Positions 15,413 through 22,994 of a stretch of DNA of 23,053 nt are shown one piece after another. Position 1 is the stretch's first letter; each line of letters opens with the position of its first letter. A model generated the notes under the pieces. That model was given only the letters and a program-made list of their open reading frames with translations, did no database searches and was not told where the DNA came from. The position numbers and the translations under genes are program-made. Origin of the DNA: Lysobacterales bacterium (GTDB lineage: Bacteria; Pseudomonadota; Gammaproteobacteria; Xanthomonadales; Xanthomonadaceae); assembly GCA_015655035.1 (NCBI GenBank), contig JAATFS010000469.1, positions 1 through 23,053 of the forward strand. The letters run 5' to 3'.

Positions 15413-16289
15413 CTTTGCGCTAAAACTTTGCTATTGCCGTTGCTGGTGATCTGCGGATTTCCCGGCAATTGCATCCCGCGCCAGGAGCAAAGCGTTAGAA
15501 GCCAAAACTTCCGTCCTCTGCACGGACGGGTTCAACCTTTTGGTACCCGCCAAAAGAAACGGAACCAAAGAAAACCGCCTTCCCTGCAACGTCACCAGCC
15601 TATGCCTGAATGGCTATCGGCATTTCCGACTCGCCATCCTGGCTTGGTCGGAACGCGCTCAATCAAAGCGTGCTGCCCATCCATGGGCGGCGCCCTCCGG
15701 GTTTGGATAACCCTCGTCGTTCGCCCTTCGAAAAAAAGCCGAAGCGCCGCTGGATGCAACTGCTGAACAATCAGGCCAACTATTCCTGCCGTTGCTGTCG
15801 CTGTTGCTCTAGATTTTGATTTTTATCTTGGACCTACCTCGCCCTCAAGCGAGCCGAGCCCCGCAGGCAAGGACGGCCGAAGAGGCGCCCTGTTTGAGCG
15901 CAGCGAGTTTGGGCGCCGTCCCGGAAAAGGGGATAAATGCCGTCCTTGGCGAGGAGCGCAGCGGACCGATGCGGCTTCATCGCATCGGCTCGCGTCTGGC
16001 GAAGGCGCTTTTGATTATTTTTGGCAAGTCAAAAGTGACTCGCGCCGCCAGACGCGAAAGCCTTTGACTTGGCGGTAGCGGTAGCTGTAGCTATCGCCGC
16101 AACCATTCCGCCATCGCCAGCAACGAGCGCCAACGCCTTAGTCCTCGCTGTCGCCCCGGCGACCGCCACGGCACCCATCCCCCCCAAAAAACCCAATTGT
16201 GCAGCACAGCATTAGCCGCTATCGTCGAACCACGCCTCCCGCCGAACCTGCGCCTCCGCGCACGCGCCTCGAGGCGACCCGGAGCCCAG
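15413..16289. other. 877-bp gap without a convincing gene
   Basis: No frame here has a start, ribosome site and codon pattern that I would accept; the short open frames are Arg/Ser/Pro-rich and lack motifs. The gap holds a chain of hairpins (15511-16098), two degenerate hexamer tracts (GTTGCT-like near 15790-15810 and GCGGTA-like at 16072-16092) and AT-richer patches. Its final 190 bases are plain GC-rich leader sequence of the permease gene. It looks like an interspersed non-coding repeat of the type common in Xanthomonadaceae, which is inference from memory of such elements. Confidence 0.6.
15511..16098. repeat. Multi-hairpin interspersed non-coding element
   Basis: Perfect or near-perfect stems follow one another. 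CCGTCC/GGACGG lies at 15511-15529, CTTTTGG/CCAAAAG at 15537-15556 and GCCCAT/ATGGGC at 15675-15688. CTCGC/GCGAG lies at 15838-15853. AAGGACGGC (15869-15877) pairs with GCCGTCCTT (15939-15947) and encloses GGCGCCC/GGGCGCC (15884-15917). CCGATGCG/CGCATCGG lies at 15966-15988. An imperfect GGCAAGTCAAAAG...CTTTGACTTGGC arm pair spans about 16023-16072, and GGCGGTAGC/GCTATCGCC lies at 16071-16098. Element borders and copy number cannot be set from one copy. Confidence 0.55.
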
Positions 16290-17645
16290 ATGCCATCCCT
16301 CCCCGCGTCATCCCCCATCGACCAGCGCCCCCCACTGCTACCCTGGCTACTGCTCGCGGTGCAGCACGTACTGGTGATGTACGCCGGCGCCGTCGCGGTA
16401 CCCCTGATCGTCGCCGAAGCACTGCAACTGTCACGCGCCGATACCGCCTTCCTGATCAGCGCCGACCTTTTCTGCTGCGGCCTGGCCACCATCGCGCAAT
16501 CGCTCGGCCTGCCCGGCTTCGGCATCCGCCTGCCGGTAGTGATGGCCGCCACCTTCGCCTCGGTCGGACCGATGATCGCCATCGGCGGCGACCCGCGACT
16601 CGGGTTGCCCTACGTGTTCGGCGCCGCCCTGATCGCCGGGGTCGTCGGCATCCTGGCCGCGCCCCTGATCGGCCGCCTATTGCGGCTGTTCCCCCCGGTG
16701 GTGACCGGTACCGTGATCGCCTCGATCGGATTGACCCTGACCGGGGTCGCGGTGCATTGGGCCGCCGGCGGTGCGGGCGCGGCCGATTACGGCGCGCCAC
16801 GACACCTGGCCATTGCCGGTGCCGTTCTGCTGGCCGTGCTCATGCTACTGCGCTATGCGCGCGGCTTCCTCGCCAATATCGCGGTACTGCTTGGCCTTGT
16901 GCTCGGCCTGGTCCTCGCATCGGCCACCGGCCAGGTCGACCTGGCCGGGCTGGGCGAGGCGGCCTGGCTGGCGCCGGTGCAGCCGTTCCACTTCGGCCCG
17001 CCGCGGTTCGAGCTGTGGTCGGCGCTGACGATGTGCGTGGTGCTGTTCATCGTGTTCGTCGAATCCACCGGCATGTTCCTGGCCCTGGGCGAGTTGGTCG
17101 GTCGCCCGGTGGAGCGCAAGGCGCTGGTGCGCGGCCTGCGTGTGGACGGGCTGGGCATGCTGCTGGGGGGCGTGTTCAACGCATTCCCCGACACTTCGTA
17201 CTCGCAGAACATTGGCCTGGTCGGATTGACCGGAGTGGTCAGCCGCTGGGTCTGCGTACTGGCCGGCGTACTGCTGGTGGTGCTGGGACTGATTCCCAAG
17301 CTGGCGATGCTCGCCGCCGCGATCCCGCCCAGCGTGCTCGGGGGCGCCGCGCTGGTGATGTTCGGCATGGTCACCGCCAACGGCATCCGCACGCTGGGCC
17401 AGGTCGACTTCGCCGGCCGCCGGCACAACCTATTGATCGTCGCGGTCAGCCTTGGCCTGGCGATGGTGCCGGTGACCGCCGAGCACTTCTTCGATCACCT
17501 CCCGCGTGTGCTTGGCCCGCTGCTGAATAGTGGAATCCTGCTCGCGACGGTGGCCGCAGTCGCGCTGAATGCCTGGTTCAACGGCCTGGGCGCGCCGACT
17601 CCGCAAGCGCTTCCGCTGCATGGAGTCGATCCCCCTCCGCGCTGA
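16290..17645 (+). CDS. NCS2-family purine (xanthine/urate-type) permease
   Basis: A 451-residue inner-membrane symporter with about 12-14 hydrophobic helices. It belongs to the nucleobase:cation symporter-2 family. Key signs are QHVLVMYAGAVAVPLIV at the start, FVESTGMF with Glu258 in helix 8, and the family motif SYSQNIGLVGLTGV with Gln306-Asn307 in helix 10. The SQN-G-V/L-GLTGV form is closer to xanthine/uric acid carriers (UacT, PbuX) than to uracil carriers (UraA), so a purine substrate is likely. The frame is open from 16197, but the ATG at 16290 has GGAG six bases before it and begins just ahead of the first helix. No purine catabolism genes are adjacent. The upstream neighbour is the hairpin-rich gap. 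Confidence 0.92.
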   Translation: MPSLPASSPIDQRPPLLPWLLLAVQHVLVMYAGAVAVPLIVAEALQLSRADTAFLISADLFCCGLATIAQSLGLPGFGIRLPVVMAATFASVGPMIAIGGDPRLGLPYVFGAALIAGVVGILAAPLIGRLLRLFPPVVTGTVIASIGLTLTGVAVHWAAGGAGAADYGAPRHLAIAGAVLLAVLMLLRYARGFLANIAVLLGLVLGLVLASATGQVDLAGLGEAAWLAPVQPFHFGPPRFELWSALTMCVVLFIVFVESTGMFLALGELVGRPVERKALVRGLRVDGLGMLLGGVFNAFPDTSYSQNIGLVGLTGVVSRWVCVLAGVLLVVLGLIPKLAMLAAAIPPSVLGGAALVMFGMVTANGIRTLGQVDFAGRRHNLLIVAVSLGLAMVPVTAEHFFDHLPRVLGPLLNSGILLATVAAVALNAWFNGLGAPTPQALPLHGVDPPPR

Positions 17646-17840
17646 GGCATGCCAGGCGCTTCTTGAGTGCGACGTGGCCTGGAACAGCGTGCAGCGCAGG
17701 ATTGGCACGCCCCACGCGACGTTCCGTGAAGGGTGGCTGCGCCGGGTTGCTGGCCGCGCACCCGGCCCGGCCTCGGCCCAACCGCCGGTGGTGCAGCCAG
17801 ATTCACCTTACCATTCACGCTTTCGGCTCACTTTTCCCTC
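17646..17840. other. Intergenic region upstream of cca
   Basis: This 195-bp gap holds no gene that I can support. An imperfect CCGGGT/ACCCGG dyad lies near 17740-17765. No Shine-Dalgarno sequence precedes the cca start: the last bases are pyrimidine-rich (CTTTTCCCTC). Confidence 0.4.
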
Positions 17841-19067
17841 ATGAAGATCTATCTCGTCGGCGGCGCGGTCCGTGACGCGCTGCTCGGCCAGCAACCCGGC
17901 GATCGTGACTGGGTGGTCGTGGGCGCCAGCCAGGCGCAGATGGAAGCACTCGGCTACAAGGCAGTGGGGCGCGACTTCCCGGTATTCCTGCATCCGCATA
18001 GCAGCGAGGAATATGCGTTGGCGCGAACCGAGCGCAAATCGGGGCGCGGCTATCGCGGCTTCGTCGTCGATGCCGATCCGTCGGTAACACTGGAAATGGA
18101 CCTGCAGCGGCGCGACTTCACCATCAATGCGATCGCGCGCGACGAAGCCAGCGGCGAGCTGATCGATCCCTACGGCGGTGTCCGCGACATCGAGCAACGC
18201 GTGCTGCGCCATGTCGGCCCGGCCTTTGCCGAAGATCCGCTGCGGGTGCTGCGCGCGGCGCGCTTCATGGCGCGACTGGCGCCGCTGGGCTTCACCGTGG
18301 CTGCCGAGACGCTGGCATTGATGCGCGAAATGGCCGCCAGCGGCGAGCTGGATGCGCTGGTGCCCGAACGCATCTGGCAGGAGCTTCGGCGCTCGCTGGC
18401 CTCGCCGCAGCCATCGGCGTTCCTGCAAACGCTGCACGCGACCGAGGGGCTGGGGCCGATACTGCCGGAAGTGGAAGCGCTGTACGGCGTGCCCCAACGC
18501 GCCGAGTTCCACCCGGAAATCGACACCGGCGTGCATCAGGAACTGGTCAGCGACATGGCCGCACGGCTGGCACCCGGCGATGCGCTGGTGGGCTTTGCCG
18601 CGCTCACCCACGACCTAGGCAAGGCGCTGACGCCGCCCGAGCAATGGCCGCGCCACATCATGCACGAACAACGCGGTATTGCCCCGCTGGAGGCGCTGTG
18701 CGCGCGGCTGAAGGTGCCGCAGGAGTATCGCCAACTCGCCACCCTGGCCTGCCGCGAACATCTCAACGTGCATCGCATCGCCGAACTGCGCGACAAGACC
18801 GTGCTCGAGCTGCTGTCGCGCTGCGACGCGTTCCGCCGCCCGGAGCGCATCGCGCAGCTGGCGCTGGTATGCGAAGCCGACAAGCGTGGCCGGCTGGGCG
18901 GTGCCGAAGACGCCTACCCGCAAGCGGCCGAACTGCGACGGCTGCATGCCGTGGCGCAGGCGGTCGGCGCCCGCGACCTGGCCACCCAGGGCCTGCAAGG
19001 CCCGCAGATCGCCGAAGCGCTGGCACAGGCACGCATCGCCGCGATCAGCGCGGCTCGGCGCGACTGA
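17841..19067 (+). CDS. cca: Multifunctional CCA tRNA nucleotidyltransferase
   Basis: A 408-residue enzyme that adds or repairs the 3' CCA end of tRNA in the cytoplasm. It begins MKIYLVGGAVRD and has the nucleotidyltransferase metal pair DRD (Asp21, Asp23). RRDFTINA (90-97) and EDPLRVLRAARF (131-142) follow, then the nucleotide-selecting helical part. The C-terminal HD phosphohydrolase domain carries THDLGK (His257, Asp258), as in the E. coli enzyme of similar length; that domain gives 2',3'-cyclic phosphodiesterase and phosphatase activity. The frame is open from 17733, but the ATG at 17841 begins exactly at the conserved N-terminus. No Shine-Dalgarno sequence is visible. It marks the end of the ordinary core block before the accessory segment. 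Confidence 0.96.
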   Translation: MKIYLVGGAVRDALLGQQPGDRDWVVVGASQAQMEALGYKAVGRDFPVFLHPHSSEEYALARTERKSGRGYRGFVVDADPSVTLEMDLQRRDFTINAIARDEASGELIDPYGGVRDIEQRVLRHVGPAFAEDPLRVLRAARFMARLAPLGFTVAAETLALMREMAASGELDALVPERIWQELRRSLASPQPSAFLQTLHATEGLGPILPEVEALYGVPQRAEFHPEIDTGVHQELVSDMAARLAPGDALVGFAALTHDLGKALTPPEQWPRHIMHEQRGIAPLEALCARLKVPQEYRQLATLACREHLNVHRIAELRDKTVLELLSRCDAFRRPERIAQLALVCEADKRGRLGGAEDAYPQAAELRRLHAVAQAVGARDLATQGLQGPQIAEALAQARIAAISAARRD

Positions 19068-19736
19068 CAAAAAAGGGCCGACGGCAAGCGATTTTTGAAA
19101 CCGGCCTGATGCCTGATGACCGGAAGTCTATATGGGACGGGAGGTTAGCTCCACTTCTGGCCGCTTTTCGAGGTTTCGGCGTTGCCGGCTAGGAGCCACA
19201 TAAGAGCGTTGCGGTAGAAAGCCTGAGCGTGCTGCATCAGAGGCGATTGCCAGCAGACGGCGGCCGCATTTCACCCTGGTAGCCCCATCGGTCGCCGCCG
19301 TCGCTGCGGCTGATTTCGTTGAAATCGCCATCGCTTGAAGAGGATCCGCCATTGGGTCAGAAACTCCAGGAACAAGCTTACGGCGGCGCTCGATCTGCTC
19401 ATCGCCTATGCCCAGAAATGTCCTGCGCGCTATCGCTTGCTGTTCCACAACGCCCGTCTTGTATGCCGAGAGCGCGGAACTCGCAAGGCAGGGGCAGCGT
19501 CGATCTCTGAGTTCTTTGGAATCGTTGCGGAATGCCAGGTAGCCAAGAACGCTGCCCGGATCAGAAGCCAGCCGCTCGCGGGGTTGCGGTTGGCTGCAGT
19601 GCACGGTCTGTTGGCTCTGGAGGCCAACGGGCAGTTGCCTCCGCGCAAGGGACTCAAAAATCTTTTCGACCGCATGACGCTCATGCTCGACCTACTGTCA
19701 GGCCCTCCCTCTTGAGGTCAAGAGTTGACCGATCTT
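19068..19736. other. Unassigned accessory segment between cca and the SDR operon
   Basis: This 669-bp stretch has lower GC and a more mixed codon pattern than its left neighbour. It starts with a possible weak terminator of cca (an A-run near 19070, then a T-run near 19091, with only a poor stem between). It then holds broken open frames with no recognisable motif. I see no terminal inverted repeats, integrase or tRNA. It may be a decayed remnant at the edge of an acquired block. Confidence 0.4.
19335..19715 (+). CDS. Doubtful small hypothetical protein
   Basis: A 126-codon frame from TTG to TGA. Third-position GC is about 70 percent by my count, lower than in the core genes but higher than expected for random DNA of this composition, so it could be a real accessory gene or a fragment of one. 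The product is basic, with a hydrophobic patch near the N-terminus (LTAALDLLIAYA) and a C-terminal helix-like LFDRMTLMLDLLSG. No domain is recognised. There is no Shine-Dalgarno sequence and no ATG before codon 112, and the frame is closed by a stop just upstream, which argues against it. It is convergent with the frameshifted reductase gene. Confidence 0.25.
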   Translation: MKRIRHWVRNSRNKLTAALDLLIAYAQKCPARYRLLFHNARLVCRERGTRKAGAASISEFFGIVAECQVAKNAARIRSQPLAGLRLAAVHGLLALEANGQLPPRKGLKNLFDRMTLMLDLLSGPPS

Positions 19737-20388
19737 TCAATCCGTAGGCCGGCGCGCACGTGCCAGGTTGGCTGCAAGTTCGCCCCAGGTCTGGTGTGCG
19801 TGCGCACGCCAGGCGGGCTGTCCAGGCCCACTACGCCAAGACTCGCGCAGCGGGCTGTTGTCGACCGTGTCGAAGCCGAACTGATCGTACAGCCGCGTGA
19901 CCAGGGCGACTGCCTCGGGAAAGTCGCTGGATACAGACAGCGCATGCCGCTGAGGATCCCCCGCCGGCTGGCTGGAAAAGCAATAGCCTCGGTGCCTGGA
20001 TGTGGGTAAACGCCTTGGCCACCTTGGAGCGGGGGAGCTGCTCCTGACGCAATTCGTGTTCGGTTTTATCGCCCCGGTCGATCACGTCGAAGTTACCGTC
20101 GCGCCAAGGCATGTAGTTGTTGGTGTCCAGCACGATCTTCCCGGCCAGCGCCTCAACCGGCAGATCGTTCACCAACTTCAGAGGGGCAGCCACGACGACA
20201 AAATCCCCCGCCTGGGCGGCATCCTGCGCTGTACCAGCACGTGCCTGCGGACCGAGTTTGGCAATGAGCGCGGTGAGAGTTTCAGGGCCGCGCGAGTTGG
20301 AGATGACGACTTGGTAACCGCATGCGATCGCCGCCCGTGCAATCTGACTGCCGACCTCGCCGGCGCCGATGATGCCGATGACGCTCAT
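19737..20388 (-). pseudogene. Frameshifted NADPH-dependent F420 reductase-like (COG2085) gene
   Basis: The gene starts at ATG 20386-20388 with a Rossmann nucleotide site, MSVIGIIGAGEVGSQIARAA, and continues in family style (VISNSRGPETL, DTNNYMPWRDG, KVAKAFTHIQAPR). The original frame then degenerates and stops at 19831. Moving one base forward at a run of five G on the coding strand (C5 at 19958-19962) restores a coherent C-terminus. That part reads GDPQRHALSVSSDFPEAV, then FGFDTVDNSPLRESW, and ends at TGA 19737-19739. Removing one G gives 216 residues, the usual length. The family binds NADP(H) and reduces F420 or related acceptors, or is of unknown specificity in proteobacteria. It is the last gene of the SDR operon, 13 bases after the second SDR. 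A sequencing error in the G run is the main alternative. Confidence 0.8.
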
Positions 20389-20401
20389 GGCTTGGCCACC
20401 G

Positions 20402-21370
20402 TCACGATCTAGCACGAATCAGTTGCTCGCTTGCTGTCCACAGTCGGGCAGCGGTGTCTGCATCGAGTGCATACGACCTGACACCATCGGCGAAGGGGTT
20501 GGGCGTGTCGTCGATCGGCGCCACCGAGCAGTCTTCCAGATAGCGTCCTCCGACCGCCTCCTTGTCGGCCACCACGGCAGCCCAAACCGAGGTCGCCGCA
20601 GCCTGCTCGATACCCTTCAACGGTGAGGGCGACAGGCCAGCTTCAGCGCGCGCCTTGGCGACCGTGTCCAAGAGGCCTTGCAGCTCCTGCTGCGAAAAGT
20701 GGCTAGTCAGACCCGTCGCGCTGTTGCCCGGCATCACCGATGCGGCACGGATTCCGCGACCACGATGGCGCTGGTCGAACGCCACCGCGAACAGAGCATT
20801 GGCGGTCTTCGAACGGCCATAGGCCAGGAACGGATCGTAAGCCTGCTGTTCAAAATTCGGATCATCCAAATCGACATTGGCCACACGATGGGCCTGCGAC
20901 GACAGCACCACCAGCCGGCCATTGCCGGCCAGCAGCGACTCGATCTGTGTAACCAGTGCGAAATGTCCCAAATGGTTGGTTCCGAACTGCAACTCAAAAC
21001 CGTCTTGGGTGCGACCAAACGGAGTCGCCATGATACCGGCGTTGGCAATGATCACATCCAGGCTTGTGCTCTCTGCCAGCAGCGTCTTCGCCGCGGCGTC
21101 CACACTGGCTAGAGAAGCCAGGTCGAGCTTGAGCAACGTTAGGCTACCACCGGCCTTAGCTGCAGCAGTAGCAACCGGAGCCGCCGCGCGCTCGGTCTTG
21201 GCCACATCGCGAGCGGTTCCGATGACCGTGGCGCCGTGGGTTGCCAGCGCCCGTGCCGTTTCCAGACCAATGCCCGAGGACACGCCGGTTACCAGAATAC
21301 GTTTACCCTGTAGGTCAGTGCCGGCAAGTACTTCGTCGGCGGTCGTGGTGGCATTGAAAGTACCCATCAT
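20402..21370 (-). CDS. SDR-family oxidoreductase (second SDR)
   Basis: A 322-residue short-chain dehydrogenase/reductase of the longer, retinol-dehydrogenase-like type. It has the cofactor loop TGVSSGIG, the NAG motif in DVIIANAGIMATPFG, the catalytic Ser in VVLSSQAHRV and the YxxxK pair in YGRSKTAN. The Asn of the active site is in FGTNHLGHFAL, so all catalytic residues are present. The specific substrate is unknown. Two ATG codons adjoin at 21370 and 21367; GAGG lies about nine bases upstream. The gene follows the first SDR by 17 bases and precedes the frameshifted reductase by 13 bases, a clear operon. GC is lower than in the left part of the window, which suggests transfer. Confidence 0.93.
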   Translation of the reverse strand: MMGTFNATTTADEVLAGTDLQGKRILVTGVSSGIGLETARALATHGATVIGTARDVAKTERAAAPVATAAAKAGGSLTLLKLDLASLASVDAAAKTLLAESTSLDVIIANAGIMATPFGRTQDGFELQFGTNHLGHFALVTQIESLLAGNGRLVVLSSQAHRVANVDLDDPNFEQQAYDPFLAYGRSKTANALFAVAFDQRHRGRGIRAASVMPGNSATGLTSHFSQQELQGLLDTVAKARAEAGLSPSPLKGIEQAAATSVWAAVVADKEAVGGRYLEDCSVAPIDDTPNPFADGVRSYALDADTAARLWTASEQLIRARS

Positions 21371-21387
21371 GTCTGCTGTCCTCGCTC

Positions 21388-22146
21388 TCAGATACCAACG
21401 CCACCGGCCAGGCTGATGACCTGTCCAGTGATATAGCCACCGTTTGGCCCGGCCAGGAAGCAAACCGTGCCCGCGACTTCCTCCAGCGTCGCAATGCGAC
21501 GGATCGCGTGCAGATTCAGCAGCGCTTCGGGAACACCAGCCCCCAGCACCTCGGCGGCCATGTCGGTCGGCATCACGCCCGGCTGAATGACGTTGGAAGT
21601 GATGTTGCGTCCACCAAGATCGCGCGCCACCCCCTTGGCATAGCCGACCAATGCAGCCTTGCTGCCCGCGTAGTCGGCCGCGCCGGAAAATGGGACCTGG
21701 GTGCCCAGCAGCGAGCCGATGAAGATGACCCGACCGCCATCGGACAGTCTCGGCGCAGCCGCGCGCGTCGTTGCCACCGAACCCATGACGTTGATCTGCC
21801 ACATTCGGTCCAGCTTAGCCGTCTCCAGGGCCGGGTCATCGACGCTTTGGCCCTGGATCGCAATGGCCGCGTTGTTGACCAAGATGTCGATCCGACCGAA
21901 ATGCGCCAGCACCTGGTCGAGCAGCGGCCCGGCGGCAGCCGTGTCGGTCTGGTCGCTCTGGATCGCCAGTGCACGCACGCCCTTGGCCTTGAGGGTCTCG
22001 ACCACGGCCTGCGCCTTCTCGGTCGAGGCCACGTAGCTGATCGCGACGTCCGCGCCTTGCTCGGCAAGGGCAGCAGCGGTAACCGCACCTAAGCCGCGCG
22101 AGCCGCCGGTGACCAGAGCAACCTGGCCTTTCAGTACTTTTGACAT
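21388..22146 (-). CDS. SDR-family oxidoreductase, FabG-like (first SDR)
   Basis: A 252-residue classical short-chain dehydrogenase. Motifs are TGGSRGLG (cofactor loop), NNAA in DILVNNAAIA, the catalytic Ser in VIFIGSLLG, YAGSK (Tyr and Lys), and a C-terminal GGYITGQVISLAGGVGI typical of FabG-like enzymes that use NADP(H). The substrate is unknown. The frame is open up to 22284, but the ATG at 22146 has AAAGG about eight bases upstream and begins MSKVLKGQVALVTGG, the usual N-terminus. It is the first gene of a three-gene operon, transcribed away from the TetR gene and probably repressed by it. Confidence 0.94.
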   Translation of the reverse strand: MSKVLKGQVALVTGGSRGLGAVTAAALAEQGADVAISYVASTEKAQAVVETLKAKGVRALAIQSDQTDTAAAGPLLDQVLAHFGRIDILVNNAAIAIQGQSVDDPALETAKLDRMWQINVMGSVATTRAAAPRLSDGGRVIFIGSLLGTQVPFSGAADYAGSKAALVGYAKGVARDLGGRNITSNVIQPGVMPTDMAAEVLGAGVPEALLNLHAIRRIATLEEVAGTVCFLAGPNGGYITGQVISLAGGVGI

Positions 22147-22229
22147 GGAGAAACCTTTACGGGAGTGAGTAAGAGATGGGGCGACGCCCAGGGTCTGCTT
22201 GTGACCAGAGTGAGAGCCCAAGAATAAAC

Positions 22230-22241
22230 TAACGGTCGTTA
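22230..22241. promoter_or_regulatory. Operator-like dyad 1 (TetR/SDR promoter region)
   Basis: TAACGGTCGTTA is a perfect inverted repeat with 5-base arms (TAACG/CGTTA) around GT. It lies in the space between the divergent TetR and SDR genes, 83 bases upstream of the first SDR start. It probably binds the neighbouring TetR regulator. Confidence 0.6.
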
Positions 22242-22278
22242 CGATAAATTCGCGGGAGACTCTCGTCAAGTGATTTGA

Positions 22279-22290
22279 TAACATCCGTTA
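22279..22290. promoter_or_regulatory. Operator-like dyad 2 (TetR/SDR promoter region)
   Basis: TAACATCCGTTA shares the TAAC...CGTTA form of dyad 1, and the flanking A and T extend the arms (ATAAC/GTTAT). It lies 21 bases before the TetR start and 49 bases (centre to centre) from dyad 1. It overlaps a TTGATA hexamer (22275-22280) that could be the -35 of the tetR-type gene, so binding could autoregulate that gene. Confidence 0.55.
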
Positions 22291-22311
22291 TGAAAAATTG
22301 GAGGTATTGGG

Positions 22312-22932
22312 ATGGGACGACATCGTGAATTCGACGTCGAACAGGCGCTGGATACAGCGTTGTGCGTGTTCTGGCGTAAGGGCTACGAGGGCGCGTCGTA
22401 CACCGACCTGACACAGGCCATCGGTGTCGAGCGGCCCGCGCTGTACGCCGCATTCGGCAACAAGGAAGCACTGTTCCGCCGTGTGCTCGAACGCTATTAC
22501 GCGCACTACATGAACTTCATCCCGGCCGCGCTTGAACTGCCGACCTCACGCGAAGTCGCCGAGCAGATCCTGCGCTCGGCAGCTGATTTGCAAACACGCT
22601 ATCCAGACCACACCGGTTGCCTCGGCATCCACGGAGCCTTGGCTGGCTCCGACGATGCCGAGCCTATTCAACAGGCGTTGATCGACGCACGCGCGAACGG
22701 CGAAGCGTTGCTGCGCGAACGTTTCGAGCGGGCCAAGAAAGAAGGCGACCTGCCCCCACAGGCCAATTGCGCCGCACTGGCAGCCTTTGTGTGCGCAGTC
22801 CTTCACGGCATGGCGGTTCAAGCCAAGGCCGGTTTCAAACGCGAGATGTTGGATGCGGTGATTGACCAGGCGTTATCGGGCTGGCCCTCGAAAACAGACG
22901 CCTCAACCGTCGGTAACGCAATATCTCACTGA
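22312..22932 (+). CDS. TetR-family transcriptional repressor
   Basis: A 206-residue regulator. The N-terminal helix-turn-helix reads FWRKGYEGASYTDLTQAIGV followed by ERPALYAAFGNKEALFRRVL, the classic TetR DNA-binding fold (residues about 6-60). The C-terminal part is helical with a likely ligand pocket and ends in a dimer helix region. The start is firm: GGAGG lies seven bases before the ATG. The gene is divergent from the two SDR genes, and two similar dyads lie in the shared 165-bp promoter space, so it most likely represses both the operon and itself until an inducer binds. The inducer is unknown; an aldehyde or quinone-like substrate of the SDRs would fit, but this is conjecture. Confidence 0.95.
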   Translation: MGRHREFDVEQALDTALCVFWRKGYEGASYTDLTQAIGVERPALYAAFGNKEALFRRVLERYYAHYMNFIPAALELPTSREVAEQILRSAADLQTRYPDHTGCLGIHGALAGSDDAEPIQQALIDARANGEALLRERFERAKKEGDLPPQANCAALAAFVCAVLHGMAVQAKAGFKREMLDAVIDQALSGWPSKTDASTVGNAISH

Positions 22933-22938
22933 GGATCT

Positions 22939-22994
22939 TGCCAACCACCAAACATATAGCGGTGTGGTTTTACATGGAGGTTGGCATCATTTTT
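22939..22994 (+). terminator. Intrinsic terminator after the TetR gene
   Basis: TGCCAACC (22939-22946) pairs perfectly with GGTTGGCA (22979-22986), and five T follow (22990-22994). The loop is long (32 bases) but contains a further ACCAC/GTGGT pairing. It sits just after the stop at 22932. Confidence 0.55.

Noticed and set aside
16072..16092. GCGGTA-like hexamer tract as a tandem repeat locus
   Set aside because: It has only about three degenerate units and is better described as part of a hairpin in the larger element.
16199..17530. Second long plus-strand frame inside the NCS2 permease gene
   Set aside because: It is an Arg-rich out-of-frame shadow; the permease frame has the membrane helices and family motif.
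19128..19604. Minus-strand 158-codon ORF in the accessory segment
   Set aside because: It has no motif or ribosome site, and its Arg/Ser/Ala-rich product is typical of a shadow frame; I could not link it to any transposase.
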